Source: Pseudomonas sp. ATCC 13867 | GTDB taxonomy: Bacteria > Pseudomonadota > Gammaproteobacteria > Pseudomonadales > Pseudomonadaceae | NCBI RefSeq assembly: GCF_000349845.1 | Contig: NC_020829.1 | Span: forward strand, 2,301,001-2,365,000 | Length of the DNA: 64,000 nt | Direction of reading: 5' to 3' | Shown here: positions 1-8,544 of the stretch, piece after piece | Layout of the letters: the number at the start of each line of letters is the position of its first letter | How positions within the stretch are numbered: position 1 is the first letter of the stretch | Program-made: the position numbers and the translations under genes | The notes under the pieces: model-generated | What the model saw: the letters and a program-made list of their open reading frames with translations, nothing else | Databases searched by the model: none | What the model was told of the DNA's origin: nothing

Positions 1-352
1 GGTCGAGGTCGTCGCGTGCGGGCGCGGCCAGGCGCTCGATGCGGCGGCCGAAGTCGTAGCTCAGGTAGCCGATCATTCCGCCGACGAATGGCAGGTTCCG
101 ATTGTCCGGCGTCTGGACTTCGCCGAGGCTCTGCAACGCGCTTCGTACCCTGGCGAAAAAGCCTTTGGCCGATTCGTCGGCGGTCGGTGCCAGTTCTGCC
201 AATGGCCAGGCGCTCAGAAGGTCATAGCGTCCACGGGTGGCAAAAGGTCGGCCGGCATCCAGCAGGACGGCGCCGGGTGCACGATGGATCAGGGCGAAGC
301 GGTCACCAGGATCTTCCCGATAGGGAAGAGGGTGTATGAAGCAGTGAGACAT
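1..352 (-). CDS. pabB: Aminodeoxychorismate synthase component I, N-terminal part (cut by left edge)
   Basis: The minus strand reads from an ATG at 352 to the window edge without a stop, giving 117 codons. The peptide starts MSHCFIHPLPY and contains a GGMIGYLSYDFGRRIE segment, typical of the N-terminal domain of the PabB/TrpE chorismate-utilising family. PabB makes 4-amino-4-deoxychorismate from chorismate with ammonia from PabA, for folate synthesis. The catalytic chorismate-binding domain lies outside the window, so PabB versus TrpE rests on the sequence feel and on the known place of pabB beside the two LuxR-type genes in P. aeruginosa. It diverges from the regulator at 517, leaving a 164-bp gap in which I see no convincing promoter. 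Confidence 0.75.
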   Translation of the reverse strand, partial: MSHCFIHPLPYREDPGDRFALIHRAPGAVLLDAGRPFATRGRYDLLSAWPLAELAPTADESAKGFFARVRSALQSLGEVQTPDNRNLPFVGGMIGYLSYDFGRRIERLAAPARDDLD

Positions 353-516
353 GAGTGAAAGCGTGCAAGGCGAATGAGAGGTTTCTGACTCGTCTGAATC
401 ATTGATCCTAGAGCCATTTCTTCAGTTTACGTAGGAAACGCATTCTGTTAAGAATTGGATTATCCCGCGGAGACTATGCTCCGTACCACAACGATAATGA
501 CACAGGGATACAGGCC

Positions 517-3225
517 GTGGATGTAGTACTCGAACCCGCAGCCGGCAGCCTTCTGCGCTCCAGATTAACACCCCCCCAGGTGCCTGCTGACTATTTGATT
601 CGTCCCAGGATCCAGAATGCTCTGGATCGTCATCCTTACGCCTCGGTCTTGTCCTTCGCCGCTCCGGTCGGTTTTGGCAAGACTACCGCCCTTGCTGCGC
701 TGGCCAGAGCCCGTGAACTGGACGGCAATGCCGTTGCCTGGATTTCGCTCGAAGAGCAGGACGACGACCCTGGCCGCTTCTGCCTGAAGCTGATCCAGGC
801 GCTGGCCGGTGCCTTGCCGGGCTCCGGCGAAGATGCCTTGGGTTACTTGCAGAACACCATGCGCGTGCCGGTGGTGGCGGTGATGGAAAGCCTGCTGATC
901 GACCTGTCGCGCGATGAGCGCAAGGTCCTGCTGGTGCTGGACGATCTCCATGCGATCAGTCATGCCGACGTGTTTGCCGGCCTCAACCGCCTGGTGCAGT
1001 ACGCACCGCCCGGGCTCACCCTGGCTATCGGCAGCCGGTCGCAACCCCCGCTGAACCTCGCCACCTGGCGTGCCAAGGGCCTGTTGCTGGAGATCGGCCA
1101 GGACGAGCTGCGCCTGAGCGAGGACGAAACCCGCGAATACCTCGCCCGTGACGGCGTGCAGTTGGAAGACGCCTGCCTGCACAACCTGCACAGCCAGACC
1201 GAAGGCTGGGTGGCCGGCGTACACCTGGTCAGCCTTTGGCTACGCCAGCAACCGGGGGTGCCGGAAGATCTCACTTCGCTCAGCAGCGACAAGGCTGCCG
1301 TGGGGGATTACCTGCTGCGGGCCGTGTTCGAGCGCCTGCCGGGCGATATCCAGGATGCGCTGCTGGCGCTGAGCATTGCCAATCGGCTGAGCGGCGACCT
1401 GGCCAATACCCTGACCGGTCGCCAGGATGGCCAGGCGTTGCTGGAGCATCTGGACAGCATGCAGCTGTTCCTCCTGCCGCTGGACCGCGACCGCCAGTGG
1501 TACCGTTTCCACCAACTGTTCGCCGACTTCCTCCGGGCGCGCCTGCACGAGTGCGATCCGGAGCGCTTCAAGCAACTGCACTTCAACGCAAGCCTGTGGT
1601 TCACCAACCACCACATGCCGACCCTGGCCATCGAGCACGCCTGCCTGGCCGAGGACCCGGAGATGCTCGCCGCGCTGGTGGATGGCTGCGGCCTGGAGCT
1701 GATCAACCGTGGTCAGCTGTACCTGATCTCGCGCTGGCGCCGCCATGTGCCGAACGAGATTGCCGGGCGCTATCCGATCCTGGTGCTCAGCGATGTCTGG
1801 ACCCGCGCCTCGGAACTCAGCCTGCCCGAAGCCAACCGCATGATCGACGAGCTGCTGGCGCGCTGGGGCGACCACAAGGGCAGCGGCCCGATGGGCGACC
1901 AGTACCTTTCCGCGCTGGCGGTGAAAGCCGTGCTGGCGTTGCAGAAGGACGATCTGGAGCAGTGCATCACCCTGGCACGCCGGGTGGAAAGCCAACTGGG
2001 GCAGAACTCCGCCTTCCTCGAGGGGGCGGTCCTGCTGATCGCCGCGTTCGCCCAGGTCGTCCGCGGCCAGGCCGATCAGGCCCGGCGGCTGATGGGATTG
2101 GCGCAGCAGCGCAATCATTTCCTCGATGGCCGCTACCTGCACATGCAGCTCTCCACCATCGAGGTGGTGCTGGCGCTGGAGCAGGGCCAGGTCAAGCAGG
2201 CGCAACTGCTCATCGAACGTCTCCGCCAGCAGGCGATGCCGCTGTTCGACAAACGCTCCCAGGCCCTGGCGCTGCCGACCATCGCCGAAGCGCTGACCGC
2301 CTATTACCGCACCGACATCGACGGCCTCGAAGAGCGCCTGCGCTGGGCGCTGGGACGGGTCGACGTGGTCAACCCGATCGACCTCTATGCCCAGGGCATG
2401 CAGTGCCTGGCGCGCGTCCAGCGCCTGCAGGGGCGCGGCAAGGAAGCGTTGAGCACGCTCGGCCTGATGCAGACCCTGGCCTCGCGCAACCACTCCTGGC
2501 GCTTCTTCGCCCTGGCGGTGGGTGAGGAAATCAATCTGATCCTCCAGGAGCCGGCCGCCGACCGCTGCAAGCGCGCCGAGCAGCGCCTGAAGGCCATCGA
2601 CTGGCAGAAGCTCGCCAGCCATTACAAGCAGATGCCATTCAACCCGGTGCTCTGGGTACAGGGCATCAGTCGCGTACGCCTGTTGCAGGCACGCGGGCAT
2701 TTCAGCGAGGCGCTGCACGAGATCACCCAGCTGCGCGGCATGCTGCAACCCGGCTGGCATGGCCTGCAACGCCTGCGCCTGGACCTGCTGGCGGCGCTGA
2801 GCTACCAGCGCCTGGGGTATCAGGAGCGCTCCCACAGCCTGCTCGGGCAATGCCTGGTTGGCGCCGAGCGGGAAGGGGTGAGGAGCATTTTCATCGAAGA
2901 AGGCGAGGGGATTCGCCAGTTGCTGCAGCAGCTCGAATCCACTGAGCGACAACCGGCCTTGCAGGCGTTCATTCGAGGAATGCTGACCGTCTGGCCGGGG
3001 CAGGAAGCACGCAGGTCGCCCGAGGCGCTCGAGGAAGGTCTGACCGACCGCGAGCGCGAGGTGGTGTGTCTGGCCGCGCAGGGCCTCTCCAACGAGGAGA
3101 TCGGCCGACAACTGTCGCTGGCGCTTGGCACCGTCAAATGGCACCTGCACAACATCTACGAGAAGCTCAAGGTACGCAATCGTACCCAGGCGATCCGCCG
3201 TGCCCGCGAGCTGAGTCTGCTCTGA
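517..3225 (+). CDS. MalT-like LuxR-family ATP-dependent transcriptional regulator (LAL), first copy
   Basis: This 902-residue protein has the three-part layout of the large ATP-binding LuxR (LAL) family. A P-loop GFGKTT lies at about 52-57 and a Walker B LLVLDD at about 138-143. A long helical-repeat sensor region follows, and a LuxR-type helix-turn-helix occupies the last 60 residues (LTDRERE, then GLSNEEIGRQL and VKWHLHNIYEKL). Such proteins multimerise on binding an inducer and ATP and then activate transcription. The start is GTG; the only nearby ATG is followed at once by a stop. Its TGA is directly abutted by the ATG of a second LAL gene, so the two are co-transcribed. The inducer and target genes cannot be read from sequence. 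The operon starting at 6179 on the same strand is a reasonable candidate target. Confidence 0.85.
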   Translation: MDVVLEPAAGSLLRSRLTPPQVPADYLIRPRIQNALDRHPYASVLSFAAPVGFGKTTALAALARARELDGNAVAWISLEEQDDDPGRFCLKLIQALAGALPGSGEDALGYLQNTMRVPVVAVMESLLIDLSRDERKVLLVLDDLHAISHADVFAGLNRLVQYAPPGLTLAIGSRSQPPLNLATWRAKGLLLEIGQDELRLSEDETREYLARDGVQLEDACLHNLHSQTEGWVAGVHLVSLWLRQQPGVPEDLTSLSSDKAAVGDYLLRAVFERLPGDIQDALLALSIANRLSGDLANTLTGRQDGQALLEHLDSMQLFLLPLDRDRQWYRFHQLFADFLRARLHECDPERFKQLHFNASLWFTNHHMPTLAIEHACLAEDPEMLAALVDGCGLELINRGQLYLISRWRRHVPNEIAGRYPILVLSDVWTRASELSLPEANRMIDELLARWGDHKGSGPMGDQYLSALAVKAVLALQKDDLEQCITLARRVESQLGQNSAFLEGAVLLIAAFAQVVRGQADQARRLMGLAQQRNHFLDGRYLHMQLSTIEVVLALEQGQVKQAQLLIERLRQQAMPLFDKRSQALALPTIAEALTAYYRTDIDGLEERLRWALGRVDVVNPIDLYAQGMQCLARVQRLQGRGKEALSTLGLMQTLASRNHSWRFFALAVGEEINLILQEPAADRCKRAEQRLKAIDWQKLASHYKQMPFNPVLWVQGISRVRLLQARGHFSEALHEITQLRGMLQPGWHGLQRLRLDLLAALSYQRLGYQERSHSLLGQCLVGAEREGVRSIFIEEGEGIRQLLQQLESTERQPALQAFIRGMLTVWPGQEARRSPEALEEGLTDREREVVCLAAQGLSNEEIGRQLSLALGTVKWHLHNIYEKLKVRNRTQAIRRARELSLL

Positions 3226-5949
3226 ATGACGACCGTGACCTCCCTGGCGCAGCCGCCGATGCCGCTACTGCGCACCAAACTGTTCCCGCCGCGCACCGAC
3301 AGCACCGTGCTGCTGCCGCGCCGCGCGCTGATCGACCGCCTGTTCGCCGCCCGCCAGCAGCGGGTGCTGGTGCTCAGTGCGCCGGCGGGGTTCGGCAAGA
3401 GCACCGCGCTCAGCCTGTTCCGCCAGCGCTTGCAACAGAGCGGGGCGCGGGTGGCCTGGCTGTCCTGCGACGAGGGCGACAGCGAACCGCAGCGTCTGGT
3501 GCAGTACCTGGTGGCGAGTATCAGCAGCGTCGAGGAGGGCTTCGGCGCCAACACCTCGAACCTGCTGCAGTCGGACATGACCCTGCCGCTGGAGGGCATC
3601 ATCGATGCCTTCCTCTCCGACCTGCGACGGCTGGACGGCCCGCTGTACCTGTTCCTCGACGACTTCCACCAGATTCGCCATCCGGCGCTGGCCCACGGCG
3701 CGCGCTACCTGATCGAGCACCTGCCGGACAATGTGCGGCTGGTCACCAGCACGCGGTATCGCCCGCGCTTCCTGGTCGACGAACCGGCACTCGCGCCGCT
3801 GACCTTCTGCCTGAGCGGCGATGACCTGCGCCTCACCCGCGAAGAGACCGACACCTACCTCATCGAGCTCAAGGGGCTGTCGCTCAGCGATGCCGAGCTC
3901 AATCTGCTGCACAAGCGCACCGAGGGCTGGATCACCGCGCTGCACCTGGCGGCGCTGGCGCTGGCGCGGCATCCGGATCGCACGGCGTTCCTCAAGGGGC
4001 TGTCCGGCTCCGAGCGCGACCTTGCCGATTACCTGGCCGAGGACGTGCTGCGCAGCCTCCCCGAATCGTTGCAGCAGTTCCTCGACCAGACCTCGGTGCT
4101 GGATGAGTTCTGCGCGGAGCTGTGCAATGCCCTGACCGGTCGCCGCGACGGCCTGGACATGCTGATGCGGCTGCAGAACGAGCAGTTGTTCATCATCCCG
4201 TTGGACGATCAGCGCGAGTGGTTCCGTTACCACCACCTGTTCGCCGAGTTTCTCCAGGGCCGCCTGGCCCGGCACACGGACCCGACGCCGTTGCTGCACG
4301 CCGCGGCACGCTGGTGCGAGAGCCGGGACATGGCCGACCGGGCGATCAAGTACGCGCTGCGCGCGCGCGACTATGCTTTCGCCGCCGACCTGCTGGAGCG
4401 CCAGGGCGCCAAACTGATCGCCGGCAATCGCGTCTACGGGATCCTCGGCATGCTCGGCAGCATTCCCGCCGAGGTGATTCGCGAGCATCCGGTGTTCCAG
4501 ATTTTCTACGCCTGGCAGTTGGCCTTCGAGCAGAAATTCGCCGAGGCCGAGGCGCTGATCGAGGAGCTCAGCGTCCGCTTGTTGCAGGGGCAGGGCACGG
4601 TGCGCAACTTCGGCCTGGCCGAGTTGCTGGCGGTGGCCCAGGTGCTCAAGGCACTGGTGCTGCTCTACCAGGACAAGCTGGAGGGCTGCCTGAAGGTGGC
4701 CCGCCAGTGGCTGGCCCTGGTGCCGGCCAACCAGCCGGTGTTCCGCGCCAGCCTGTCCTGCATCCAGGCGGCGGCCTACGCGTTGCTGGGGGATTACGCC
4801 GAAGCGGCCAGGGCCATTGGCATCGCCCAGGAGTGCCTGCGCATAGCCGACAGCGAATACCTGCAGGTCGTGGTGAGCATGATCGAGGCGCTGATCTGCA
4901 AGGAGCGCGGCGAGCTGGAGCGCGGCCGCACCATCGCCGAGAGCGCGCGCAGCCGGGTGGATCGGGTGTTCGGCCGCCGCAGCCGGGTCGGCGGCCCGCT
5001 GTCGCTGGCGTATGCGGACATTCTCTACGAGCAGGATCGGCATGCCGCGATCCTCGCCGAACTGCCCCTGGCGACCACCTGGCGCGATGTTGCCACGCCG
5101 GTGGAGCTGCTCAGTCGTGGCCAGTTGGTGATGGCCAAGGCGCGTTTCTTCGCCGGCGAGGCGGAACAGGGACTGGCTCAGCTCGACGAATGGCTGGTTG
5201 GCCTGCAGACGCCGGGCTATGAGCGGGTCCATGCGTTGGCCATGAGCTGCAAGGTGCAACTGCTGTTGTGGATGCGCCGGCCGAACGAGGCGGAGCGGGT
5301 GTGCCTGCAACTGGCGCGGCATCTCTCCGGGCTCTCCGCCGAGCGCTATGCCGACGCCCAGGCTGCGCTGGTAATGGCCGAGGCACGGCTGGCACTGTCG
5401 GAGCGCCATGCCGAGCGCGCGCAGCAGCGCCTGGAGGCTTGCCTGGCGGGCTATACCTCGCCCTATCAACGCGACCGGCGGTTGCGCCTGTCGTTGTTAC
5501 TTTCTGTGGCGTTTTGGCAGAAAGGTAACAGCGAGAAAGCCTTCGCTTTGTTTGCGCCGACGCTGGAAGAGGCCTGGAACCTGGGTTACCGCCGGCTGTT
5601 CCAGGACGACGCGCTGTGGCTGCTGCCGCTGTGGGAAGCCTGGAAGGGCGCCGAGCCCAAGCGCGCCGCCGCCTGGCAGGGCGTGGCGGAAATGCTCCGC
5701 GAACAGTGCCGCAGGCTCTCTGTCGATCCAGAAAGTTTCGATGAAAATCAAGATGTTAGCCATCGAGAGCGGGAGATCCTGCGGCTCGTGGCGGCGGGCT
5801 TGTCGAACCGCGACATCGCCCAGGCGGTGCATCTGTCGGAGGCCACCATCAAGTGGCACTTGCACAACCTGTTTGCCAAGCTGGGTGTGCGCAGTCGGAC
5901 CCAGGCGGTACTCAAGGGCAAGAGCCTGGGATTGCTCAGCGAAGCCTGA
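3226..5949 (+). CDS. MalT-like LuxR-family ATP-dependent transcriptional regulator (LAL), second copy
   Basis: This 907-residue protein has the same architecture as its upstream neighbour. The P-loop is GFGKST at about 55-60, the Walker B region LYLFLDDFHQI follows about 85 residues later, then a TPR-like helical middle, and a C-terminal LuxR helix-turn-helix (SHREREILRLVAAGLS, ATIKWHLHNLFAKLG). The start codon ATG follows the upstream stop with no spacer, which implies translational coupling. The two are related but clearly diverged, so this is an old tandem pair. The coding sequence contains an uncommonly strong inverted repeat at 5495-5530. A 229-bp gap separates it from the secreted-protein operon at 6179. 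Confidence 0.85.
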   Translation: MTTVTSLAQPPMPLLRTKLFPPRTDSTVLLPRRALIDRLFAARQQRVLVLSAPAGFGKSTALSLFRQRLQQSGARVAWLSCDEGDSEPQRLVQYLVASISSVEEGFGANTSNLLQSDMTLPLEGIIDAFLSDLRRLDGPLYLFLDDFHQIRHPALAHGARYLIEHLPDNVRLVTSTRYRPRFLVDEPALAPLTFCLSGDDLRLTREETDTYLIELKGLSLSDAELNLLHKRTEGWITALHLAALALARHPDRTAFLKGLSGSERDLADYLAEDVLRSLPESLQQFLDQTSVLDEFCAELCNALTGRRDGLDMLMRLQNEQLFIIPLDDQREWFRYHHLFAEFLQGRLARHTDPTPLLHAAARWCESRDMADRAIKYALRARDYAFAADLLERQGAKLIAGNRVYGILGMLGSIPAEVIREHPVFQIFYAWQLAFEQKFAEAEALIEELSVRLLQGQGTVRNFGLAELLAVAQVLKALVLLYQDKLEGCLKVARQWLALVPANQPVFRASLSCIQAAAYALLGDYAEAARAIGIAQECLRIADSEYLQVVVSMIEALICKERGELERGRTIAESARSRVDRVFGRRSRVGGPLSLAYADILYEQDRHAAILAELPLATTWRDVATPVELLSRGQLVMAKARFFAGEAEQGLAQLDEWLVGLQTPGYERVHALAMSCKVQLLLWMRRPNEAERVCLQLARHLSGLSAERYADAQAALVMAEARLALSERHAERAQQRLEACLAGYTSPYQRDRRLRLSLLLSVAFWQKGNSEKAFALFAPTLEEAWNLGYRRLFQDDALWLLPLWEAWKGAEPKRAAAWQGVAEMLREQCRRLSVDPESFDENQDVSHREREILRLVAAGLSNRDIAQAVHLSEATIKWHLHNLFAKLGVRSRTQAVLKGKSLGLLSEA
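5495..5530. repeat. Inverted repeat inside the second LAL gene
   Basis: TGTTACTTTCTG at 5495-5506 is mirrored by CAGAAAGGTAACA at 5518-5530, a 12-bp stem with one bulged base and an 11-nt loop. It is AT-richer than its surroundings. It lies inside the reading frame, encoding roughly SLLLSVAFWQKGN, without disrupting it. Confidence 0.6.
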
Positions 5950-6090
5950 GTCGGAGGGTGGGTTTTGCGCCATCCCTTGGATGGGCTGGCAGGTGGAAGT
6001 CGGGTCAGTAGCTTGGAAACCAGGACGCGAAGCCTGGTGCTTCACGAATCCATGCCCGCGGCGCCTAGGGAAGCAGTCGCGGGTCTGGAG

Positions 6091-6107
6091 GACCGGCATA
6101 GCCGGTC
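6091..6107. other. Short perfect hairpin upstream of the filA-like gene
   Basis: GACCGGC, ATA, GCCGGTC forms a perfect 7-bp stem about 70 bp upstream of the filA-like start. There is no T-tract after it, so it is not a convincing terminator. It could be an operator for one of the upstream regulators or a leader structure. Confidence 0.35.
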
Positions 6108-6178
6108 GACCTGCAGCGGGCTAGGACGCCCCTTGCAGTGCCTGGGGCAACCCACCTGAACACTGGAGAGAAATAACA

Positions 6179-6637
6179 ATGAAAAAAATCAAGCAACTGA
6201 TTCTTGCAAGTGCAGTTCTGGCTACTCCGTTCCTGGCACATGCCGACATGCAATCCATGGATGACGCGGCACTGTCCGGTGTGACCGGCCAGGATGGCAT
6301 CAGCATCGCCGGTACCTTCAATGCTCAGATCGGTGCGGTGACTTACCAGGACACCGATACCGACGGCGGCTCCCTGGTGCTCGAAGGCATCCACCTGCCG
6401 AGCGTGACCATCGCCGACAACGCCCCGCTGACCGTCGACGTGGTGACCACCAGCATCACTCCGAGCGGCGGCGGCACCGCTGTTGCGACCCAGCAACTGC
6501 AACTGGGCCTGCCCAGCATCACCGGCAACGTCACCGTCGATGCCGTCAAGGTGGGCGACACTGGCGCCAGCATCGGCTCTCTGACCGTTTCCAACCTGAA
6601 CCTGGCCGGTTCCCAGGTTCGCATCTGGGGTCACTGA
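6179..6637 (+). CDS. Small secreted protein, FilA/DUF6160-like
   Basis: The 152-residue product starts MKKIKQLILASAVLATPFLAHA, a clear Sec signal peptide cleaved after about residue 22. The motif MDDAALSGVTGQDGISI follows; this LSxVTGQDG signature at the mature N-terminus is typical of DUF6160-like proteins called FilA in the Acinetobacter fil operon. The rest is rich in Thr, Val, Gly and Ser, with alternating hydrophobic residues and no cysteine or charged cluster, as in beta-rich exported subunits. GGAGAG before ATAACAATG is a good ribosome site. It is the first gene of a five-gene envelope operon, and a strong hairpin just after its stop may make it the most abundant product. Its function is unknown; a surface-exported subunit is an inference. 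Confidence 0.7.
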   Translation: MKKIKQLILASAVLATPFLAHADMQSMDDAALSGVTGQDGISIAGTFNAQIGAVTYQDTDTDGGSLVLEGIHLPSVTIADNAPLTVDVVTTSITPSGGGTAVATQQLQLGLPSITGNVTVDAVKVGDTGASIGSLTVSNLNLAGSQVRIWGH

Positions 6638-6661
6638 TCGGTTCCGCGTAGCAGCAAACGG

Positions 6662-6692
6662 GCCTTGCCGGCGTTCAGCCGGCAAGGCTTTT
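6662..6692 (+). terminator. Intrinsic-terminator-like hairpin between filA- and filB-like genes
   Basis: GCCTTGCCGGC at 6662-6672, loop GTTCA, GCCGGCAAGGC at 6678-6688, then TTTT. This is a perfect 11-bp stem with a short U-run. It sits between the first and second gene of the same-strand operon, 25 nt after the filA-like stop and just before the ribosome site (GAGGAGG) of the next gene. It should act as a partial terminator or a 3'-end stabiliser that raises filA-like mRNA over the downstream genes. Confidence 0.7.
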
Positions 6693-6711
6693 CCCAATCG
6701 AGGAGGGGTGG

Positions 6712-7473
6712 ATGTTCGAGATACTGCTGGGAAGCCTGCTGGGGCTGTTCGGTTTTACCCAGGCCGTGGATACCAAGCCGCAACAGCAGGGCACAGTGAA
6801 CATCTCGCAACCGCTCACGCCCAATGGACCGTTCCGCGAATCGGTGCAGCTCGAACCGATGAGCCAGGTACAGTTCCGCAATGTGATTCGCCAGGCCTAC
6901 GACTACAGCTGCGGCTCGGCGGCGCTCACCACGCTGCTGGACTATTACCTGGGGCGCAACCTGGAAGAACGTCAGGTCATGGAAGGCCTGATCAAGTACG
7001 GCGAGGCCGACAAGATCGTCCAGCGCCGTGGATTTTCGCTTCTGGACATGAAGCGCTACGCCGCCGCGCTCGGCTACAAGAGTGGCGGCTTCCGTGCCGA
7101 GTTCTCCGACCTGGACTCGCTCGAACACCCGGCGCTGGTGCCTATCCACTATGCCGGCTTCAAGCATTTCGTCGTGGTCCGCGATGTCTACAACGACCAC
7201 GTCTTCGTTGCCGATCCTGCCTTGGGCAACATCAGTTTCACCCGCGCCCGTTTCGAGGATATCTGGGACCAGAACGTACTGTTCGTCATCTACCCCAGCG
7301 GCCAGGAGCCCAGGAACGCCCTGGAGCTGAGGGAAGCCGACCTGCGCCTGGTGGACGACCGTACCGTCAGCCTGCTGGCCTTCCGGGAGTTCCCGGAAAT
7401 GAGCAAGTTCACCCAGAACCAGATCGGGGAGGCCGCCTCCGGTGGGGATGTCCAGTACATCCGCCGCAAATGA
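6712..7473 (+). CDS. C39-family cysteine peptidase-like protein (FilB-like)
   Basis: The 253-residue protein has a hydrophobic N-terminus (about residues 3-19) suggesting export, then a C39 bacteriocin-processing-type peptidase fold. The likely catalytic Cys is at about 67 in DYSCGSAAL, His at about 152 in GFKHFVVV and Asp at about 168 in VADPALGN. All three catalytic positions are present, so it is probably active. Free-standing C39 domains of this kind are found in the Acinetobacter fil operon (FilB) and as FapD in the Pseudomonas functional-amyloid operon, where they assist secretion of the subunits. AGGAGG precedes the ATG. Its natural substrate is presumably the filA-like product, cleaved or chaperoned in the periplasm; that is inference. 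Confidence 0.75.
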   Translation: MFEILLGSLLGLFGFTQAVDTKPQQQGTVNISQPLTPNGPFRESVQLEPMSQVQFRNVIRQAYDYSCGSAALTTLLDYYLGRNLEERQVMEGLIKYGEADKIVQRRGFSLLDMKRYAAALGYKSGGFRAEFSDLDSLEHPALVPIHYAGFKHFVVVRDVYNDHVFVADPALGNISFTRARFEDIWDQNVLFVIYPSGQEPRNALELREADLRLVDDRTVSLLAFREFPEMSKFTQNQIGEAASGGDVQYIRRK

Positions 7474-7521
7474 TTGCCTGATCGGCCCGTACGAATAAGA
7501 ACAAGACCAGGGGATAGCAAC

Positions 7522-8526
7522 ATGAATTTGAAGGGGTTTGCGTGCGTTGCCGCTCTGGCCTTGCTGGTCAGTACCGCCGTTGCGGCGGACGAGACGTCAT
7601 CCGAAGATGCACGCGATGCGCTGGCCAAGAAGGACAGCGATGCCGACAGCGCCAAGGCGCTCGAAGAGGTGTTCCAGGCCGCCGAGAAGAGCTACACCCT
7701 GCTCAAGAAGGGCGAGCGCCAGCTCACCTACGGTTTCGACTATTCGATGATGCGCGACACCCGCCTGCAGGCGGTGCGCAGCGGTGAGAACGTCTACAGC
7801 GTGCTGGCGCAGAGCGAGGCGCAGCACACGTTCACCAACTCGTTCACCTTCGACTACGGCATCTGGGACAACCTCACCTTCAGTATGCGCCTGCCGTTCG
7901 TGGCCAAGTACGACACCGAGCGCGATATCCATGCCTACAGCCTGGGCGACATCTCCGCGACCCTGCGCTGGCAGCCCTGGCCGTCGCGCCGCGGGCGCCC
8001 GGTCACCACCCTCTACGCCACCCTCGGCCTGCCCACCGGCGACAGCCCCTACGACATGAACGTGGAGAAGGACGTCTCCACCGGCAATGGCTACTACAGC
8101 CTGGGCGTGGGTGCCAACTCGTCCTACGTGATCGATCCGGTCGTGCTCTACGGCTCGCTCGGTTACACCTACAACATGCAGGTCGACAACATCCACCAGA
8201 CCCAGTACGGCGAAGAGCTGGAGAAGGTGGTGCCGGGCGATACCATCAACTTCGCGATGGGCATGGCCTACGCGCTGTCCTACGACGTTTCGCTCGCCAC
8301 CTCCTACCAGATGGCCTACTCGCTGAAGAACAAGTACTACTTCAACGACCGGACGGTGGAGGCGCCGGAGCAGACCAGCGCGATCATGAACTTCTCGCTG
8401 GGCCTTCGAACGTCACCCGATTACATCGTCAACGTGAACGCCGGTTTCGGTCTGACCGAAGACTCGCCGGATGTACTGCTGGGGCTCTCCCTTCCCCTGG
8501 ATATCCAAGGCCTCAAAGCCCAGTAA
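7522..8526 (+). CDS. Outer-membrane beta-barrel protein, FilC-like / FapF-reminiscent
   Basis: The 334-residue protein begins with a Sec signal peptide (MNLKGFACVAALALLVSTAVA). A charged, helix-favouring stretch at about 22-60 (many Asp, Glu, Lys, Ala) follows, and then an all-beta region of alternating aromatic and polar strands to the end, as in transporter-type barrels. A helical plug before a barrel is the layout of FapF, the amyloid pore of the Fap system, though I cannot show sequence homology by eye. The start at 7522 is chosen over upstream alternatives because GGGGAT precedes it and the signal peptide begins there. It follows the C39 gene by 48 bp and precedes the FadL-type barrel by 18 bp. 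Likely role: export pore for the filA-like subunit. Confidence 0.65.
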   Translation: MNLKGFACVAALALLVSTAVAADETSSEDARDALAKKDSDADSAKALEEVFQAAEKSYTLLKKGERQLTYGFDYSMMRDTRLQAVRSGENVYSVLAQSEAQHTFTNSFTFDYGIWDNLTFSMRLPFVAKYDTERDIHAYSLGDISATLRWQPWPSRRGRPVTTLYATLGLPTGDSPYDMNVEKDVSTGNGYYSLGVGANSSYVIDPVVLYGSLGYTYNMQVDNIHQTQYGEELEKVVPGDTINFAMGMAYALSYDVSLATSYQMAYSLKNKYYFNDRTVEAPEQTSAIMNFSLGLRTSPDYIVNVNAGFGLTEDSPDVLLGLSLPLDIQGLKAQ

Positions 8527-8544
8527 CCGACGAGCGAACTCCAC

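Noticed and set aside
6091..6107. Hairpin as terminator of the LAL genes
   Set aside because: Only 7 bp, 3-nt loop and no T-run; kept as an unexplained hairpin instead.
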